DNA of 64,000 nucleotides from Streptomyces pseudovenezuelae (lineage in GTDB: Bacteria > Actinomycetota > Actinomycetes > Streptomycetales > Streptomycetaceae): the NCBI RefSeq assembly GCF_001513955.1, contig NZ_KQ948148.1, positions 238,443 through 302,442 on the forward strand. The letters are read 5' to 3'. The position numbers and the translations under genes are program-made. The stretch's first letter is position 1. The number at the start of each line of letters is the position of its first letter. The notes beneath the pieces are model-generated. The model was given only the letters and a program-made list of their open reading frames with translations. It was not told where the DNA came from and made no database searches. Shown here in pieces: positions 8,523-17,278 of this stretch.

Positions 8523-10415
8523 GTGGGGAGCGTTCCGAACCAGGGTCCCGGACTGCCGGGCGACACGGCCGCGCACATGGTGGTGTGCGGGGACGACGGG
8601 CTCGCGCACCGGCTGGCGGCCGAACTCAGAGGGGTCTACGGCGAGCAGGTCACGCTCGTCGTACCGGCCTCCGAACGGTCCGTGCGGCCGCCGGTGGTGG
8701 TGCGGGCCCGCTCCGCGTCCGCTCTGCTCGACCGGGTGGTGACCGCGGCCGCCGGCCTGACCGGCAACGGCAACGGCGCTGTCGCCGCCGCCGGCGAACC
8801 CCCGGGCGGCATACGGCTGATGGAGGCCGCCGAGCCCAACGAGGCGGCGCTCGCCGGGGCGGGCGTGGAACGCGCGGACGCGCTCGCGCTCGTGTACGAC
8901 GACGACGAGACCAACATCCGCGCCGCCCTCACCGCCCGCCGCCTCAACCCCCGGCTGCGGCTCGTCCTGCGGCTCTACAACCGGCGCCTCGGCCAGCACA
9001 TCGAGGAGCTCCTCGACCAGGCGTCCGCGCTGGCCACCGGCGGCCCGGCCGACGGGTCCGGCTTCGACGCCTCCACGACCGTGCTCTCCGACGCCGACAC
9101 CGCCGCGCCCGCACTGGCCGCCACCGCCCTCACGGGCACCAGCAAGGTCCTCCAGACCGGCGGTCTGCTGCTGCGGGCGGTCGAACGGCCGCCGGCCGGC
9201 GACGGGGTGAGCCCCGCTCCGGGGCTTGCCACGCTCGCCCTGCTCTCGCCGACCGACAGTGCCGGGCCCGGCGGCGACCAGGGCCCGACGCTGCTGCCGG
9301 ACGCGGCCACGGTACGGGAGGGCGGCGGGCGCACGACCGTCGTGCTGGAGCAGGTGTCGTACGCCGGGCCCGCGCTGCCCGACGGGCGGGGGGTGATGCC
9401 CTGGTTCGCCTCGCTGTTCTCGCGGCGGCTGCGGTGGTCGCTGGCCGGGATGGTGGGCTGCGTGGTCGCGCTCGCCGTCGCGCTGTGGCTGGTGACCGGG
9501 ATCCATCCGCTGCGCGCCTTCTATCTGACACTGCTCGACCTGTTCGCGATCGACGACCCCGCGATCGGCCAGTCCGTCGGGCGGCAGATCCTGCAGCTGC
9601 TGTCCGGACTCGCCGGGCTGCTGCTCCTGCCGGTGCTCCTCGCGGCGGTCCTGGAGGTCCTCGGCACCTTCCGCACCACGTCCAGCCTGCGCAAACCGCC
9701 CCGGGGTCTCGGCGGCCATGTCGTGCTGCTCGGGCTCGGCAAGATCGGCACCCGGGTGCTGACCCGGCTGCGGGAGCTGAACATCCCCGTGGTGTGCGTC
9801 GAGTCCGACCCCGAGGCGCGCGGACTGGCCACAGCGCGCCGGCTGCGGGTGCCGGTGGTGCTCGGGGACGTCACGCAGGAGGGCGTCCTGGAGGCCGCCA
9901 AGATCCACCGCGCGCACGCACTGCTCGCGGTGACCAGCGCGGACACCACGAATCTGGAGGCCGTGCTGTACGCCCGGGCCGTCCACCCCGACCTGCGGGT
10001 GGTGCTGCGGCTGTACGACGACGACTTCGCGACGGCGGTGTACCGGACCCTGAGGGCCGCCCACCCCCGGGCCTCCACCCGCAGCCGCAGCGTCTCCCAC
10101 CTGGCGGCCCCCGCCTTCGCCGGGGCGATGATGGGCCGCCAGATCCTGGGGGCGTTCCCGGTGGAGCGGCGGGTGCTGCTGTTCGCGGCGGTGGACGTGG
10201 GCGGGCATCCCCAGCTGGAGGGCAGGACGGTGGGCGAGGCGTTCCGGGCCGGGTCCTGGCGGGTGCTGGCCCGGGAGGAGTCCGGGGACTCCCCGGGGCT
10301 GGTGTGGGACCTGCCGGACACATATGTGCTCCAGGCCTCGGACCGGGTGGTGCTGGCGGCCACGCGGCGGGGGCTCGCGGAGTTGCTGGGGCGCAGGGGC
10401 CGGGCGGCGGCGTAG
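8523..10415 (+). CDS. Membrane protein with two TrkA-N/RCK domains around a two-helix core
   Basis: The roughly 630-residue protein has an N-terminal RCK-like half (MVVCGDDGLAHRLAAEL onward), a membrane core with helices near residues 305-325 and 355-385, and a second, better-conserved TrkA-N domain. That second domain has VVLLGLGKIGTRVLTRL (GxGxxG nucleotide site) and a TrkA-C-like tail. The order recalls CASTOR/SYM8-type ion channels. However, the stretch between the helices (LLDLFAIDDPAIGQSVGRQ) has no TVGYG potassium filter, so ion selectivity is unclear. I prefer GTG 8523; ATG 8577 is an alternative and neither has a strong ribosome binding site. Confidence 0.8.
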   Translation: MGSVPNQGPGLPGDTAAHMVVCGDDGLAHRLAAELRGVYGEQVTLVVPASERSVRPPVVVRARSASALLDRVVTAAAGLTGNGNGAVAAAGEPPGGIRLMEAAEPNEAALAGAGVERADALALVYDDDETNIRAALTARRLNPRLRLVLRLYNRRLGQHIEELLDQASALATGGPADGSGFDASTTVLSDADTAAPALAATALTGTSKVLQTGGLLLRAVERPPAGDGVSPAPGLATLALLSPTDSAGPGGDQGPTLLPDAATVREGGGRTTVVLEQVSYAGPALPDGRGVMPWFASLFSRRLRWSLAGMVGCVVALAVALWLVTGIHPLRAFYLTLLDLFAIDDPAIGQSVGRQILQLLSGLAGLLLLPVLLAAVLEVLGTFRTTSSLRKPPRGLGGHVVLLGLGKIGTRVLTRLRELNIPVVCVESDPEARGLATARRLRVPVVLGDVTQEGVLEAAKIHRAHALLAVTSADTTNLEAVLYARAVHPDLRVVLRLYDDDFATAVYRTLRAAHPRASTRSRSVSHLAAPAFAGAMMGRQILGAFPVERRVLLFAAVDVGGHPQLEGRTVGEAFRAGSWRVLAREESGDSPGLVWDLPDTYVLQASDRVVLAATRRGLAELLGRRGRAAA

Positions 10416-10477
10416 CCGTACGCGAAGGCCGTGCCGGGTCGGGCGGTGGTGCGGCTGCGGGCAGGTGGGGGCCGATC

Positions 10478-10557
10478 GCGCAGTTCCCCGCGCCCCTTGG
10501 GTGGGTACAGCTCGTCCGACTTCGACCGCACCCACCTGAGGACAAGGGAAACTGCGC
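10478..10557. repeat. Degenerate Streptomyces intergenic palindrome between convergent genes
   Basis: GCGCAGTTCCCCGCGCCCC at 10478 is the core of a palindrome widespread in Streptomyces intergenic regions. The opposite arm ends AAGGGAAACTGCGC at 10557, and GGGTGGGT / ACCCACC extend the imperfect stem. It fills the gap between two convergent genes and probably terminates both transcripts. Confidence 0.6.
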
Positions 10558-10563
10558 TCCCGC

Positions 10564-12378
10564 CTACCCCAAATGCCTCGCCGCGAAGTCCAGTTCCAGC
10601 TTCACCTGCTTGATCCGCTCGTCCACCACCAGCGAACCGTGACCCGCGTCGTACCGGTACACCTCGTGCACCGCTCCCCTCGTCTCCAGCCGCTTCACGT
10701 AGTTGTCGATCTGGCGGATGGGGCACCGCGGGTCGTTGACGCCCGCCGAGATGTACACGGGAGCCTTGACCTGGTCCACGTACGTCAGGGGCGAGGACGC
10801 CTCGAAACGCTCCGGGACCTCCTCCGGCGTACCGCCCAGCAGTGTGCGGTCCATCGCCTTCAGCGCCTCCATCTCGTCGTGGAACGCCGTGACGTAGTCG
10901 GCGACCGGGACCGCCGCGATCCCGAGCGTCCACGCGTCCGGCTGGGTGCCGAGGCCGAGGAGGGTGAGATAGCCGCCCCAGGAACCGCCCGTGAGGATCA
11001 GCCGGCCGGGGTCGGCGAGGCCGGACGTGATCGCCCATTCCCGCACCGCCGCGATGTCCTCCAGCTCGATCAGGCCGACCCGGTGCTTCAGCGCGTCGGT
11101 CCACTCGCGCCCGTAGCCCGTGGAGCCGCGGTAGTTGACCCGGACGACCGCGTACCCGTGGTCCACCCAAGCCGCCGGACCCGCGGCGAAGGAGTCGCTG
11201 TCGTGCCAGGTCGGGCCGCCGTGGATGTCGAAGACCGTCGGCAGCGGTCCCGTGGTGCCCGCCGGCCGCTGGACCAGGGCGTGGATCCGGCCCCCCGGAC
11301 CCTCCACCCACACGTCCTCCACCGGTACCGAACCGGGGGACTTCAGACCCGGCGGGTCCAGGACCACCTCGCCGGTCGTCGAGCGGACCGCCGACGGCTC
11401 GGCGGCGGAGGACCACAGGTACTCCACGCTGCCGTCGGGGCGGGCCGTCGCCCCGGAGACCGACCCGGGCGGGGTCGCGACCTTCTCCAGCTTGCCGCTC
11501 TCCAGGTCGTACCGGAAGAGCTCGCTGCGGGCCTCGAAGCTGTGCGCGATGAGCAGGCCCGTGCCGTCCGGGTACCACTCGGCGCCCACGTCACCGGGCA
11601 GGTCCAGGGCGAGGTCGGTCTCCTCCCCCGTGGCCACGTCCCACACCAGCGGCTCCCAACGGCCCCGCCGCTGATGGCCGATGAGCAGCCGGGTGTCCCC
11701 GTCGACCGGGGCGAAGCCCAGGACCTCCAGGCCCAGTTCCTCGGTGCCGCCCCGGGTGTCGTCGAGTTCGGCGACCGCTCTGCCGTCGGGGCGCACCACG
11801 CGCAGCGCCGAGTGCATCGCGTCGCCGTGTTCGGTGTGCTCGATCGCGATCAGCGAGCCGTCGTGGGAGAGGTCCCCGACGCCGGCCGACTCGCGGTGCC
11901 GGTAGATCTCCACCGGGTCCTCGCCGGTGCGCACGAGGTGGACCGAGGTGCCCTCGTCGTCGGTGGAGCGGCCCACGACCGCCGTACGGCCGTCCCGGCC
12001 CAGGGCCAGGCCCGCCGGGTAGGAGGGCTCCAGGCCCGGTGCGGCGGGCTCGTCCGCGCCGCCCTCGAAGGGCTGGCGGCGCCAGACGCCGAACTCGTCG
12101 CCGTCCTTGTCGTCGAACCACCAGATCCACGCGCCGTCCGGGGAGAGCACGCCGTCCGTGGTGCCGTTGGGCCGGTCCGTGACCTGCCGCTGGACGCCGG
12201 TGGCCCGGTCCCAGGCGTACAGCTCGTAGGTCCCCGTGGCGTTGGACACGAACAGGGAGCGGTCGGGGGCGTCCTCCGCCCAGTCGGGCAGCGACACCCG
12301 GGGCGCCCGGAATCGCTTCTCCCAGTCCGGCATCTCGTCGTTCCGCTCGGCCGCGGCGGACCCGTTGCTCTCAGTCAT
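10564..12378 (-). CDS. S9 family peptidase (prolyl oligopeptidase-like)
   Basis: The 604-residue enzyme has an N-terminal beta-propeller (about residues 20-340; repeats such as SPDGAWIWWFDDKDGDEFGVW) and a C-terminal alpha/beta hydrolase domain. The catalytic serine lies in GGSWGGY near residue 464, the aspartate probably in VNDPRCP near 547 and the histidine in DAGHGSL near 579. This matches acylaminoacyl-peptidase/dipeptidyl-peptidase-like cytosolic enzymes that release residues from short peptides. There is no signal peptide. I chose ATG 12378; the 20 residues available upstream (MSTGWGPGLR...) look non-coding. It is convergent with the RCK gene. Confidence 0.88.
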   Translation of the reverse strand: MTESNGSAAAERNDEMPDWEKRFRAPRVSLPDWAEDAPDRSLFVSNATGTYELYAWDRATGVQRQVTDRPNGTTDGVLSPDGAWIWWFDDKDGDEFGVWRRQPFEGGADEPAAPGLEPSYPAGLALGRDGRTAVVGRSTDDEGTSVHLVRTGEDPVEIYRHRESAGVGDLSHDGSLIAIEHTEHGDAMHSALRVVRPDGRAVAELDDTRGGTEELGLEVLGFAPVDGDTRLLIGHQRRGRWEPLVWDVATGEETDLALDLPGDVGAEWYPDGTGLLIAHSFEARSELFRYDLESGKLEKVATPPGSVSGATARPDGSVEYLWSSAAEPSAVRSTTGEVVLDPPGLKSPGSVPVEDVWVEGPGGRIHALVQRPAGTTGPLPTVFDIHGGPTWHDSDSFAAGPAAWVDHGYAVVRVNYRGSTGYGREWTDALKHRVGLIELEDIAAVREWAITSGLADPGRLILTGGSWGGYLTLLGLGTQPDAWTLGIAAVPVADYVTAFHDEMEALKAMDRTLLGGTPEEVPERFEASSPLTYVDQVKAPVYISAGVNDPRCPIRQIDNYVKRLETRGAVHEVYRYDAGHGSLVVDERIKQVKLELDFAARHLG

Positions 12379-12528
12379 GACCCCATACTGCCCGCCTTCA
12401 CAGACAATCCGCAGACCAGGCCCCCAGCCTGTGGACAACTTCTACCCGCCGCTTACCCGGAGCCCCGCGACCAGGCCGGAAAGGCCGTCCCGGGCCCGTT
12501 GTCAGTGGCGGGGTGCACACTCGTCCCC

Positions 12529-12903
12529 ATGACCGATCTGCGCGAGACCGTGGAGCGTTTCTGGGCCTTCGCCGAGGCCCGCGACTGGACCGCGTTCGCG
12601 GACACCCTGGCCGAGGACGTCGTCTACACCCTGCCGCAGACCCGCGAGCGCATCAGCGGGCGGAAGCGGTACGTCGAGTTCAACCGCGAGTACCCGGGCG
12701 ACTGGCATCTGCGGACGGAGCGGATCGTCGCCGAGCCGGACCAGGTCGTCACCTGGGTGCACGTCACGGTGGGCCTGGAGGAGATGTACGGCATCTCGTT
12801 CTTCACCGGGGACGACAGCGGCCGGATAGCCACGGTCACCGACTTCTGGCCGGAGCCGTACGAACCCCCGGCGGGCCGCGACCACCTCACCGAGCGGTAC
12901 TGA
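12529..12903 (+). CDS. NTF2-like/SnoaL-type small protein
   Basis: This 124-residue single-domain protein begins MTDLRETVERFWAFAEARDW and has the alternating helix-sheet pattern of the SnoaL/NTF2-like fold. FADTLAEDVVYTLPQTRERISG is the usual first strand and pocket region, and ATVTDFWPEPYEPP is the usual C-terminal strand. Such proteins are small-molecule-binding cups or isomerase-like enzymes; no catalytic residues let me choose. It is monocistronic and diverges from the S9 peptidase, with about 150 bp between the starts. Confidence 0.8.
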   Translation: MTDLRETVERFWAFAEARDWTAFADTLAEDVVYTLPQTRERISGRKRYVEFNREYPGDWHLRTERIVAEPDQVVTWVHVTVGLEEMYGISFFTGDDSGRIATVTDFWPEPYEPPAGRDHLTERY

Positions 12904-13170
12904 CCGTTCCTGGCCGCCCGCTTTCGCTCCACATCCGGCGCCGACGGATCGTGTCCGTGGTCCGGAAGGGGAGGGCGGGGTCCCTCACGCGCGGGGACAC
13001 GCCGGTCGGCCCGGACGGTCCGATGCCCCGCACGATCACTCCGGTCGTGTGGGGGGGTGTCGTCCGTCGCCGGACGACGACTCCGCCGTCAGACCCCGCT
13101 TACGCGCCGCCCACGTCTCTGTCCCAACCCCGCGCCCCGCCGCCCGGAAGCGGCCCCGTACCGTGGGAGT

Positions 13171-13980
13171 GTGTACCGGTTTCTGCTGACACCTCGCTGG
13201 TTTGGCATCAACGTCTTCGTGCTGCTCGCCATCCCGTTCTGCATCTTCATGGGGTCGTGGCAGCTGAGCCGGTTCGAGGACCGGATGACGGAGAGCCGGG
13301 ACGCGAAGCAGTCGGTCGTCACCGACGAGCGGGAGGCCGCACGGCCGCTGGCCGAGCTGCTGCCGGTGGACAAGGCGACCTCCGGCAAGCAGGTCACCGC
13401 GACCGGCCGGTACGACAAACAGCTGCTCGTCCCCGACCGGCAGGTGGACGACCGCGAGGGCTACTACGTCCTGACGCTGCTGCGCACCGACGGCGGCGAG
13501 GCCCTGCCCGTGGTGCGGGGCTGGCTGCCCGGCGCCCCCGACCCGGCGAAGGTCCCGGCCGCGCCGAAGGGCGAGGTCACCGTCACCGGTGCGCTCCAGG
13601 CCTCGGAGACCCCGGGGGACAACGGCGTCAGTGCGCGGGGCGGGCTTCCGGCCGGGCAGACCTCGGCGATCAGCGCGGCCTCCCTGATCAACCTGGTGCC
13701 GTACGACGTGTACGACGCGTGGGTCACCCTCAACACCGGTGACTCGGGGATGAAGGCGGTGCCGGCGACGGCGCCCGCGGACAGCGGGCTGGACCTCAAG
13801 GCCTTCCAGAACCTCGGCTACACCGGCGAGTGGTTCGTCTTCGCCGGCTTCGTGGTCTTCATGTGGTTCCGTCTGGTGCGCCGCGAGGTGGAGTTCATCC
13901 GGGACGCCGAGCTGGGCATCGTCCCGGACGACGAGGGGCAGCGGTCCGAGGAGCAGCCCCAGGAGACGGCGAGCGCCTGA
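13171..13980 (+). CDS. SURF1 family cytochrome oxidase biogenesis factor
   Basis: The 269-residue protein has the SURF1 architecture. An N-terminal membrane helix (about residues 9-28) contains the GSWQLSRF variant of the family's GxWQxxR motif. It is followed by a large extracytoplasmic domain with VVRGWLPG, and a second membrane helix near 225-243. SURF1 assists haem insertion and assembly of cytochrome c oxidase. GTG 13171 is chosen because it places the first helix at the N-terminus as in homologues; the 38 residues readable upstream are low-complexity. A stem-loop follows the stop. Confidence 0.88.
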   Translation: MYRFLLTPRWFGINVFVLLAIPFCIFMGSWQLSRFEDRMTESRDAKQSVVTDEREAARPLAELLPVDKATSGKQVTATGRYDKQLLVPDRQVDDREGYYVLTLLRTDGGEALPVVRGWLPGAPDPAKVPAAPKGEVTVTGALQASETPGDNGVSARGGLPAGQTSAISAASLINLVPYDVYDAWVTLNTGDSGMKAVPATAPADSGLDLKAFQNLGYTGEWFVFAGFVVFMWFRLVRREVEFIRDAELGIVPDDEGQRSEEQPQETASA

Positions 13981-13984
13981 GGCC

Positions 13985-14002
13985 GGGCGTCCCCCGACGC
14001 CC
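13985..14002 (+). terminator. Stem-loop after SURF1
   Basis: GGGCGTC-CCCC-GACGCCC is a perfect 7-bp stem with a four-base loop, beginning 4 bp after the SURF1 stop and followed by TTCGCCCC. It lies between convergent genes and could act on both strands. Confidence 0.55.
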
Positions 14003-14022
14003 TTCGCCCCGCCGCGGCCCGG

Positions 14023-15186
14023 TCACGCCGACGGCAGCACGCCCGTCGAGTAGACAACCCCCGCGCACGCGTTGGACACCGTCGTGGACACCGACGGTCC
14101 GCCGCCCTCCGCCGTGTTCGTCACCAGGACGCTGCCGTCGAGGGTGCCGCCCTCCGTGAGGAGCTGGGTGGAGGTGCCGGTGTCGCCACCGGTGGAGGAG
14201 CCCTCGCTGGTGGAGGTGTCGGGGGAGGTCGAGGGATCTGGGCTGGGGTCGGTCGAGGGTTCCGAGGTGGGACAGGTCTCGGACGGCACCCAGGCGAACT
14301 TCACGTCGTAGGAGGAGCCCGGCTGGAGCACCAGCTGGGAGACCTCCTGGGAGGGGTCGGGCAGCCCCGCCGAGGCCGCGTCACCCGACGCGTGCCGCTG
14401 CGTGACGATCTTGCTGCTGTCGGCCGCGCCCTGCGCGCTCGTCGTCACGATGCCGGGCCCCGTGACCGTACACGCGGCGGTGGAGCCGTTGGTGACGTGG
14501 AAGGTGCCGTAGACCGTCCCGGAGGCGTCGGGCACCGCGGTGCTCGCCGTCGGGGTGCCGAGCTGGGCGGCCGTACAGACCGGGGCGCTCGTGGAGGTCG
14601 TGGCCGACGGGTCGGTGCCGCTGCCGGCGCCGGTGCTCGCGCCCGCGGTCTTGCCCTTGTCCTCGCCCTTCGTGCCGCCCTTGCCCTTGTCCTCGGTCTT
14701 GCCCGCGGAGCCGCCGGAGGTGGACTCGCCGCCGTTCTCCTGCTTGCCCTGGCCCGCGCCGCCCTGCATCTGGGAGGTGTGCCCGGCGTTGGAGGTGTTG
14801 GCACTGGTGCCGGTGGAGGAGACGTGCACGACGGCGGGGATCGCGGTCCCGAAGAAGAGGGCCGCGGCCGCCATGCCGACGACGGCCTGCCGCTTGCGTG
14901 CCCGTCGTGCGGGCACCGCCTTGCGCAGATGGTCCAGGGTGCCGTCCCGCGGCTCCATCTCCTGGACCGCCTGGTGCAGCAGTCGTCGCAGTGCCAGCTC
15001 GTCCGAGTCGAACTCCCCCGTGGAGCTCAGATCGTCGGGGCCCTGATTCACAGTTCCGTTCCCAGCGTGCGATTGCTTGTGCTCTTGCCGCGCCGCCCAG
15101 GTCGGCTCGTGCTTGCCTTCCCCGGTCGGCTCATGCCACGCGTAAGGCTCGTGGCGCCGTCCCTCGGAATCACCCTCGCCACTCAC
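14023..15186 (-). CDS. Membrane-anchored Ser/Thr/Gly-rich protein coupled to an ECF sigma factor
   Basis: The 387-residue protein has a charged cytoplasmic N-terminus with a helical segment (DELALRRLLHQAVQEMEPRDG, about 60-80), a basic RRARKR stop-transfer and one membrane helix near 100-118. A long Gly/Ser/Lys/Thr linker follows, then an extracellular beta-rich domain with CTAAQLG and CTVTGPG cysteines, resembling DUF4232 in spacing. Its GTG overlaps the sigma-factor stop by 4 bp. Position, topology and coupling suggest an anti-sigma-like or envelope-sensing partner of that sigma factor, but it shows no recognisable zinc anti-sigma (HxxxCxxC) motif, so this is inference. Confidence 0.7.
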   Translation of the reverse strand: MSGEGDSEGRRHEPYAWHEPTGEGKHEPTWAARQEHKQSHAGNGTVNQGPDDLSSTGEFDSDELALRRLLHQAVQEMEPRDGTLDHLRKAVPARRARKRQAVVGMAAAALFFGTAIPAVVHVSSTGTSANTSNAGHTSQMQGGAGQGKQENGGESTSGGSAGKTEDKGKGGTKGEDKGKTAGASTGAGSGTDPSATTSTSAPVCTAAQLGTPTASTAVPDASGTVYGTFHVTNGSTAACTVTGPGIVTTSAQGAADSSKIVTQRHASGDAASAGLPDPSQEVSQLVLQPGSSYDVKFAWVPSETCPTSEPSTDPSPDPSTSPDTSTSEGSSTGGDTGTSTQLLTEGGTLDGSVLVTNTAEGGGPSVSTTVSNACAGVVYSTGVLPSA

Positions 15187-15851
15187 ACCGGCTCCTCCAT
15201 CGCGACCCGCAGCGCGGCGATCCCGCGGGAGCCGTACGCCTTCACGGAGCCCAGCGAGATGCCGAGCGTATCGGCGACCTGGGCCTCGGTCATGTCCGAG
15301 AAGTAGCGCAGGACCAGGACCTCGCGCTGGCGGCGCTGCAGGCCCTTCATCGCCTTGATGAGGGAGTCGCGCTCCAGCAGGTCGTAGGCCCCCTCCTCGG
15401 CGCTCGCCATGTCGGGCATCGGCTTGGACAGCAGCTTGAGTCCGAGGATGCGCCGGCGCAGGGCCGAGCGGGAGAGGTTGACGACCGTCTGGCGCAGGTA
15501 CGCGAGCGTCTTCTCCGGGTCGCGGACGCGTTTGCGTGCCGAGTGGACGCGGATGAAGGCCTCCTGGACGACGTCCTCGCAGGAGGCGGTGTCGTCGAGC
15601 AGAAGAGCCGCGAGACCCAGCAGGGAGCGGTAGTGCGCCCGGTAGGTCTCGGTGAGGTGGTCGACGGTGGTTCCGGCTGCCGCGGTGTCCTCGGCGTACT
15701 CGGCTCCGTCACGCTGACTGGGTATGCGGGCGGGCGGCCTCGCTGCGGGCATGGGCGCGATCACCGGCATGCCACCGGGCGCCCCGGGCCTGCGGGGCCG
15801 GAGGACAGCCGCGCCGCTCGGCGCGGCAGGGAAGTCGAGTACCTGAGCCAC
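15183..15851 (-). CDS. SigE-family ECF RNA polymerase sigma factor
   Basis: The 222-residue protein has a proline-rich N-terminal extension (about 1-60). Region 2 follows (YRSLLGLAALLLDDTASCEDVVQEAFIRVHSA, about 75-105; promoter melting and -10 contact), then region 4 (LQRRQREVLVLRYFSDMTEAQVADTLGISLGSVKAYGSRG, about 168-207; HTH for -35 contact). It directs RNA polymerase to a small regulon, probably including itself and the coupled membrane protein downstream. Start is GTG 15851. It is the SCO3613-like gene by position next to asd/lysC (recalled synteny). Confidence 0.88.
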   Translation of the reverse strand: MAQVLDFPAAPSGAAVLRPRRPGAPGGMPVIAPMPAARPPARIPSQRDGAEYAEDTAAAGTTVDHLTETYRAHYRSLLGLAALLLDDTASCEDVVQEAFIRVHSARKRVRDPEKTLAYLRQTVVNLSRSALRRRILGLKLLSKPMPDMASAEEGAYDLLERDSLIKAMKGLQRRQREVLVLRYFSDMTEAQVADTLGISLGSVKAYGSRGIAALRVAMEEPV

Positions 15852-16225
15852 GACAGTTGGACACGCTCACCCCGGTGAGGGTTGTACGCGGCCGTCCATC
15901 TTCTCTCAGGCAGCACAACTGACCGTGCGTCAAACGCGCTCATGCCTACCCGCTCTTCCCCTGTGTCCTGAATGGCCGAGGCGTCCCCACGCCTCGCAAG
16001 CATCCCCGCACCCCTGAAAGGGCGTTCGCAAAGACGCTCCCCGCCCTTCGCACGGTTGCGGAGAGCGGGGAGGAAAATCTTCGGACGTCCAGGCGCCGGG
16101 ATCAAGTGGTACGGACTATTGGTCGCACCACATGTCGCACACAGATCCTACAAAGGGTTCCGGCCACGGCCAGGACTTTTCCGGTACGCACAACTGCGTA
16201 CGACAGATCCGGCGGCGGACGAACG
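15852..16225. other. 374-bp intergenic region between asd and the sigma gene
   Basis: The region holds the asd terminator (16037-16072) and the promoter of the leftward sigma gene. A perfect 8-bp stem with a CCCC loop, CGAGGCGTCCCCACGCCTCG (15977-15996), lies about 125 bp upstream of the sigma start. On the minus strand GGAAC occurs near 16155, the type of -35 used by many ECF sigma factors, but I could not pair it with a convincing -10. No gene is visible. Confidence 0.4.
16037..16072 (-). terminator. Terminator of the lysC-asd operon
   Basis: Read leftward, CTCCCCGC and GCGGGGAG form an 8-bp perfect stem enclosing a smaller imperfect TCCGC/GCGAA-type stem, followed by CGTCTTTGCG. It lies about 150 bp after the asd stop codon. 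Confidence 0.55.
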
Positions 16226-17278
16226 TCACCCGAACTCGGCCGCGACTAGCTCCGCGATCTGCGCGGTGTTGAGCGCGGCACCCTTGCGCAGGTTGTCCCC
16301 GCACACGAAGAGTTCGAGCGCGGTGGGGTCGTCGAGGGCCCGCCGGACCCGCCCCACCCAGGTGGGATCGGTGCCGACGACATCGGCGGGAGTGGGGAAC
16401 TCCCCGGCCGCCGGATCGTCGAAGAGGACGACCCCGGGGGCGGTCGCGATGATCTCGCGCGCCTTGCGGACGGTGACCTCGCCCTCGAAGCGGGCGTGGA
16501 CGGTGAGGGAGTGCACGGTGACCACCGGCACCCGCACACAGGTCACGGCGACCGGCAGGTGGGGCAGTCCGAGGATCTTGCGGGACTCGTCACGCACCTT
16601 CATCTCCTCCGAGGACCACCCGTCCTCACGCAGCGACCCGGCCCACGGCACGACGTTCAGCGCGACCGGCTCCGGGAACGGCCCGGTGTTGTCGCCGACG
16701 GCCCGCCGCACATCACCGGGGTGCGTGCCGAGCTCGGTGCCCGCGACCAGGGACAGCTGCTGGCGCAGGGTCTCGACGCCGGCCCGGCCCGCGCCGCTCA
16801 CCGCCTGGTACGAGGACACCACCAGCTCCCGCAGCCCGAACTCGGCGTGCAGCGCGCCCAGGGCCACGATCATGGAGAGGGTCGTGCAGTTGGGGTTGGC
16901 GATGATCCCGCGCGGCCGCATCCGGGCCGCGTGCGGATTGACCTCGGGCACCACGAGGGGCACGTCCGGGTCCATCCGGAAGGCGCCGGAGTTGTCCACG
17001 ACGACGGCTCCGCGCGCGGCGGCGACCGGCGCCCACTGCGCGGCCACCTCGTCGGGCACGTCGAACATGGCGACGTCGACCCCGTCGAAGGCCTCCTCCG
17101 ACAGGGCCACCACCTCGACCTGCTCCCCGCGCACGGCCAGCTTGCGGCCGGCCGAGCGCGGGGAGGCGATCAGTCGGATCTCGCCCCAGATGTCCGCGTG
17201 CTGGGACAGGATCTGGAGCATGACCGTGCCGACGGCCCCGGTCGCGCCTACGACCGCGAGCGTCGGACGTACGGTCAT
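16226..17278 (-). CDS. asd: Aspartate-semialdehyde dehydrogenase
   Basis: This enzyme reduces L-aspartyl-4-phosphate to L-aspartate-4-semialdehyde with NADPH, the second step of the pathway to Lys, Met, Thr, Ile and diaminopimelate. The 350-residue sequence starts with the NADP-binding GATGAVG (about residues 11-17) and has the active-site cysteine in NPNCTT near residue 130. It also has the later substrate-binding region (ESRKILG and PVAVTCVRVPVVTVHSLTV) expected in the family. ATG 17278 overlaps the lysC stop by 4 bp, so aspartokinase and this dehydrogenase are translated from one message, as is usual in actinobacteria. Confidence 0.96.
   Translation of the reverse strand: MTVRPTLAVVGATGAVGTVMLQILSQHADIWGEIRLIASPRSAGRKLAVRGEQVEVVALSEEAFDGVDVAMFDVPDEVAAQWAPVAAARGAVVVDNSGAFRMDPDVPLVVPEVNPHAARMRPRGIIANPNCTTLSMIVALGALHAEFGLRELVVSSYQAVSGAGRAGVETLRQQLSLVAGTELGTHPGDVRRAVGDNTGPFPEPVALNVVPWAGSLREDGWSSEEMKVRDESRKILGLPHLPVAVTCVRVPVVTVHSLTVHARFEGEVTVRKAREIIATAPGVVLFDDPAAGEFPTPADVVGTDPTWVGRVRRALDDPTALELFVCGDNLRKGAALNTAQIAELVAAEFG

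Noticed and set aside
8358..10535. Minus-strand frame that would extend the YcgR-like permease upstream by over 700 residues
   Set aside because: A strong ribosome binding site and the family N-terminus place the start at 8357; the rest is antisense to the RCK gene.
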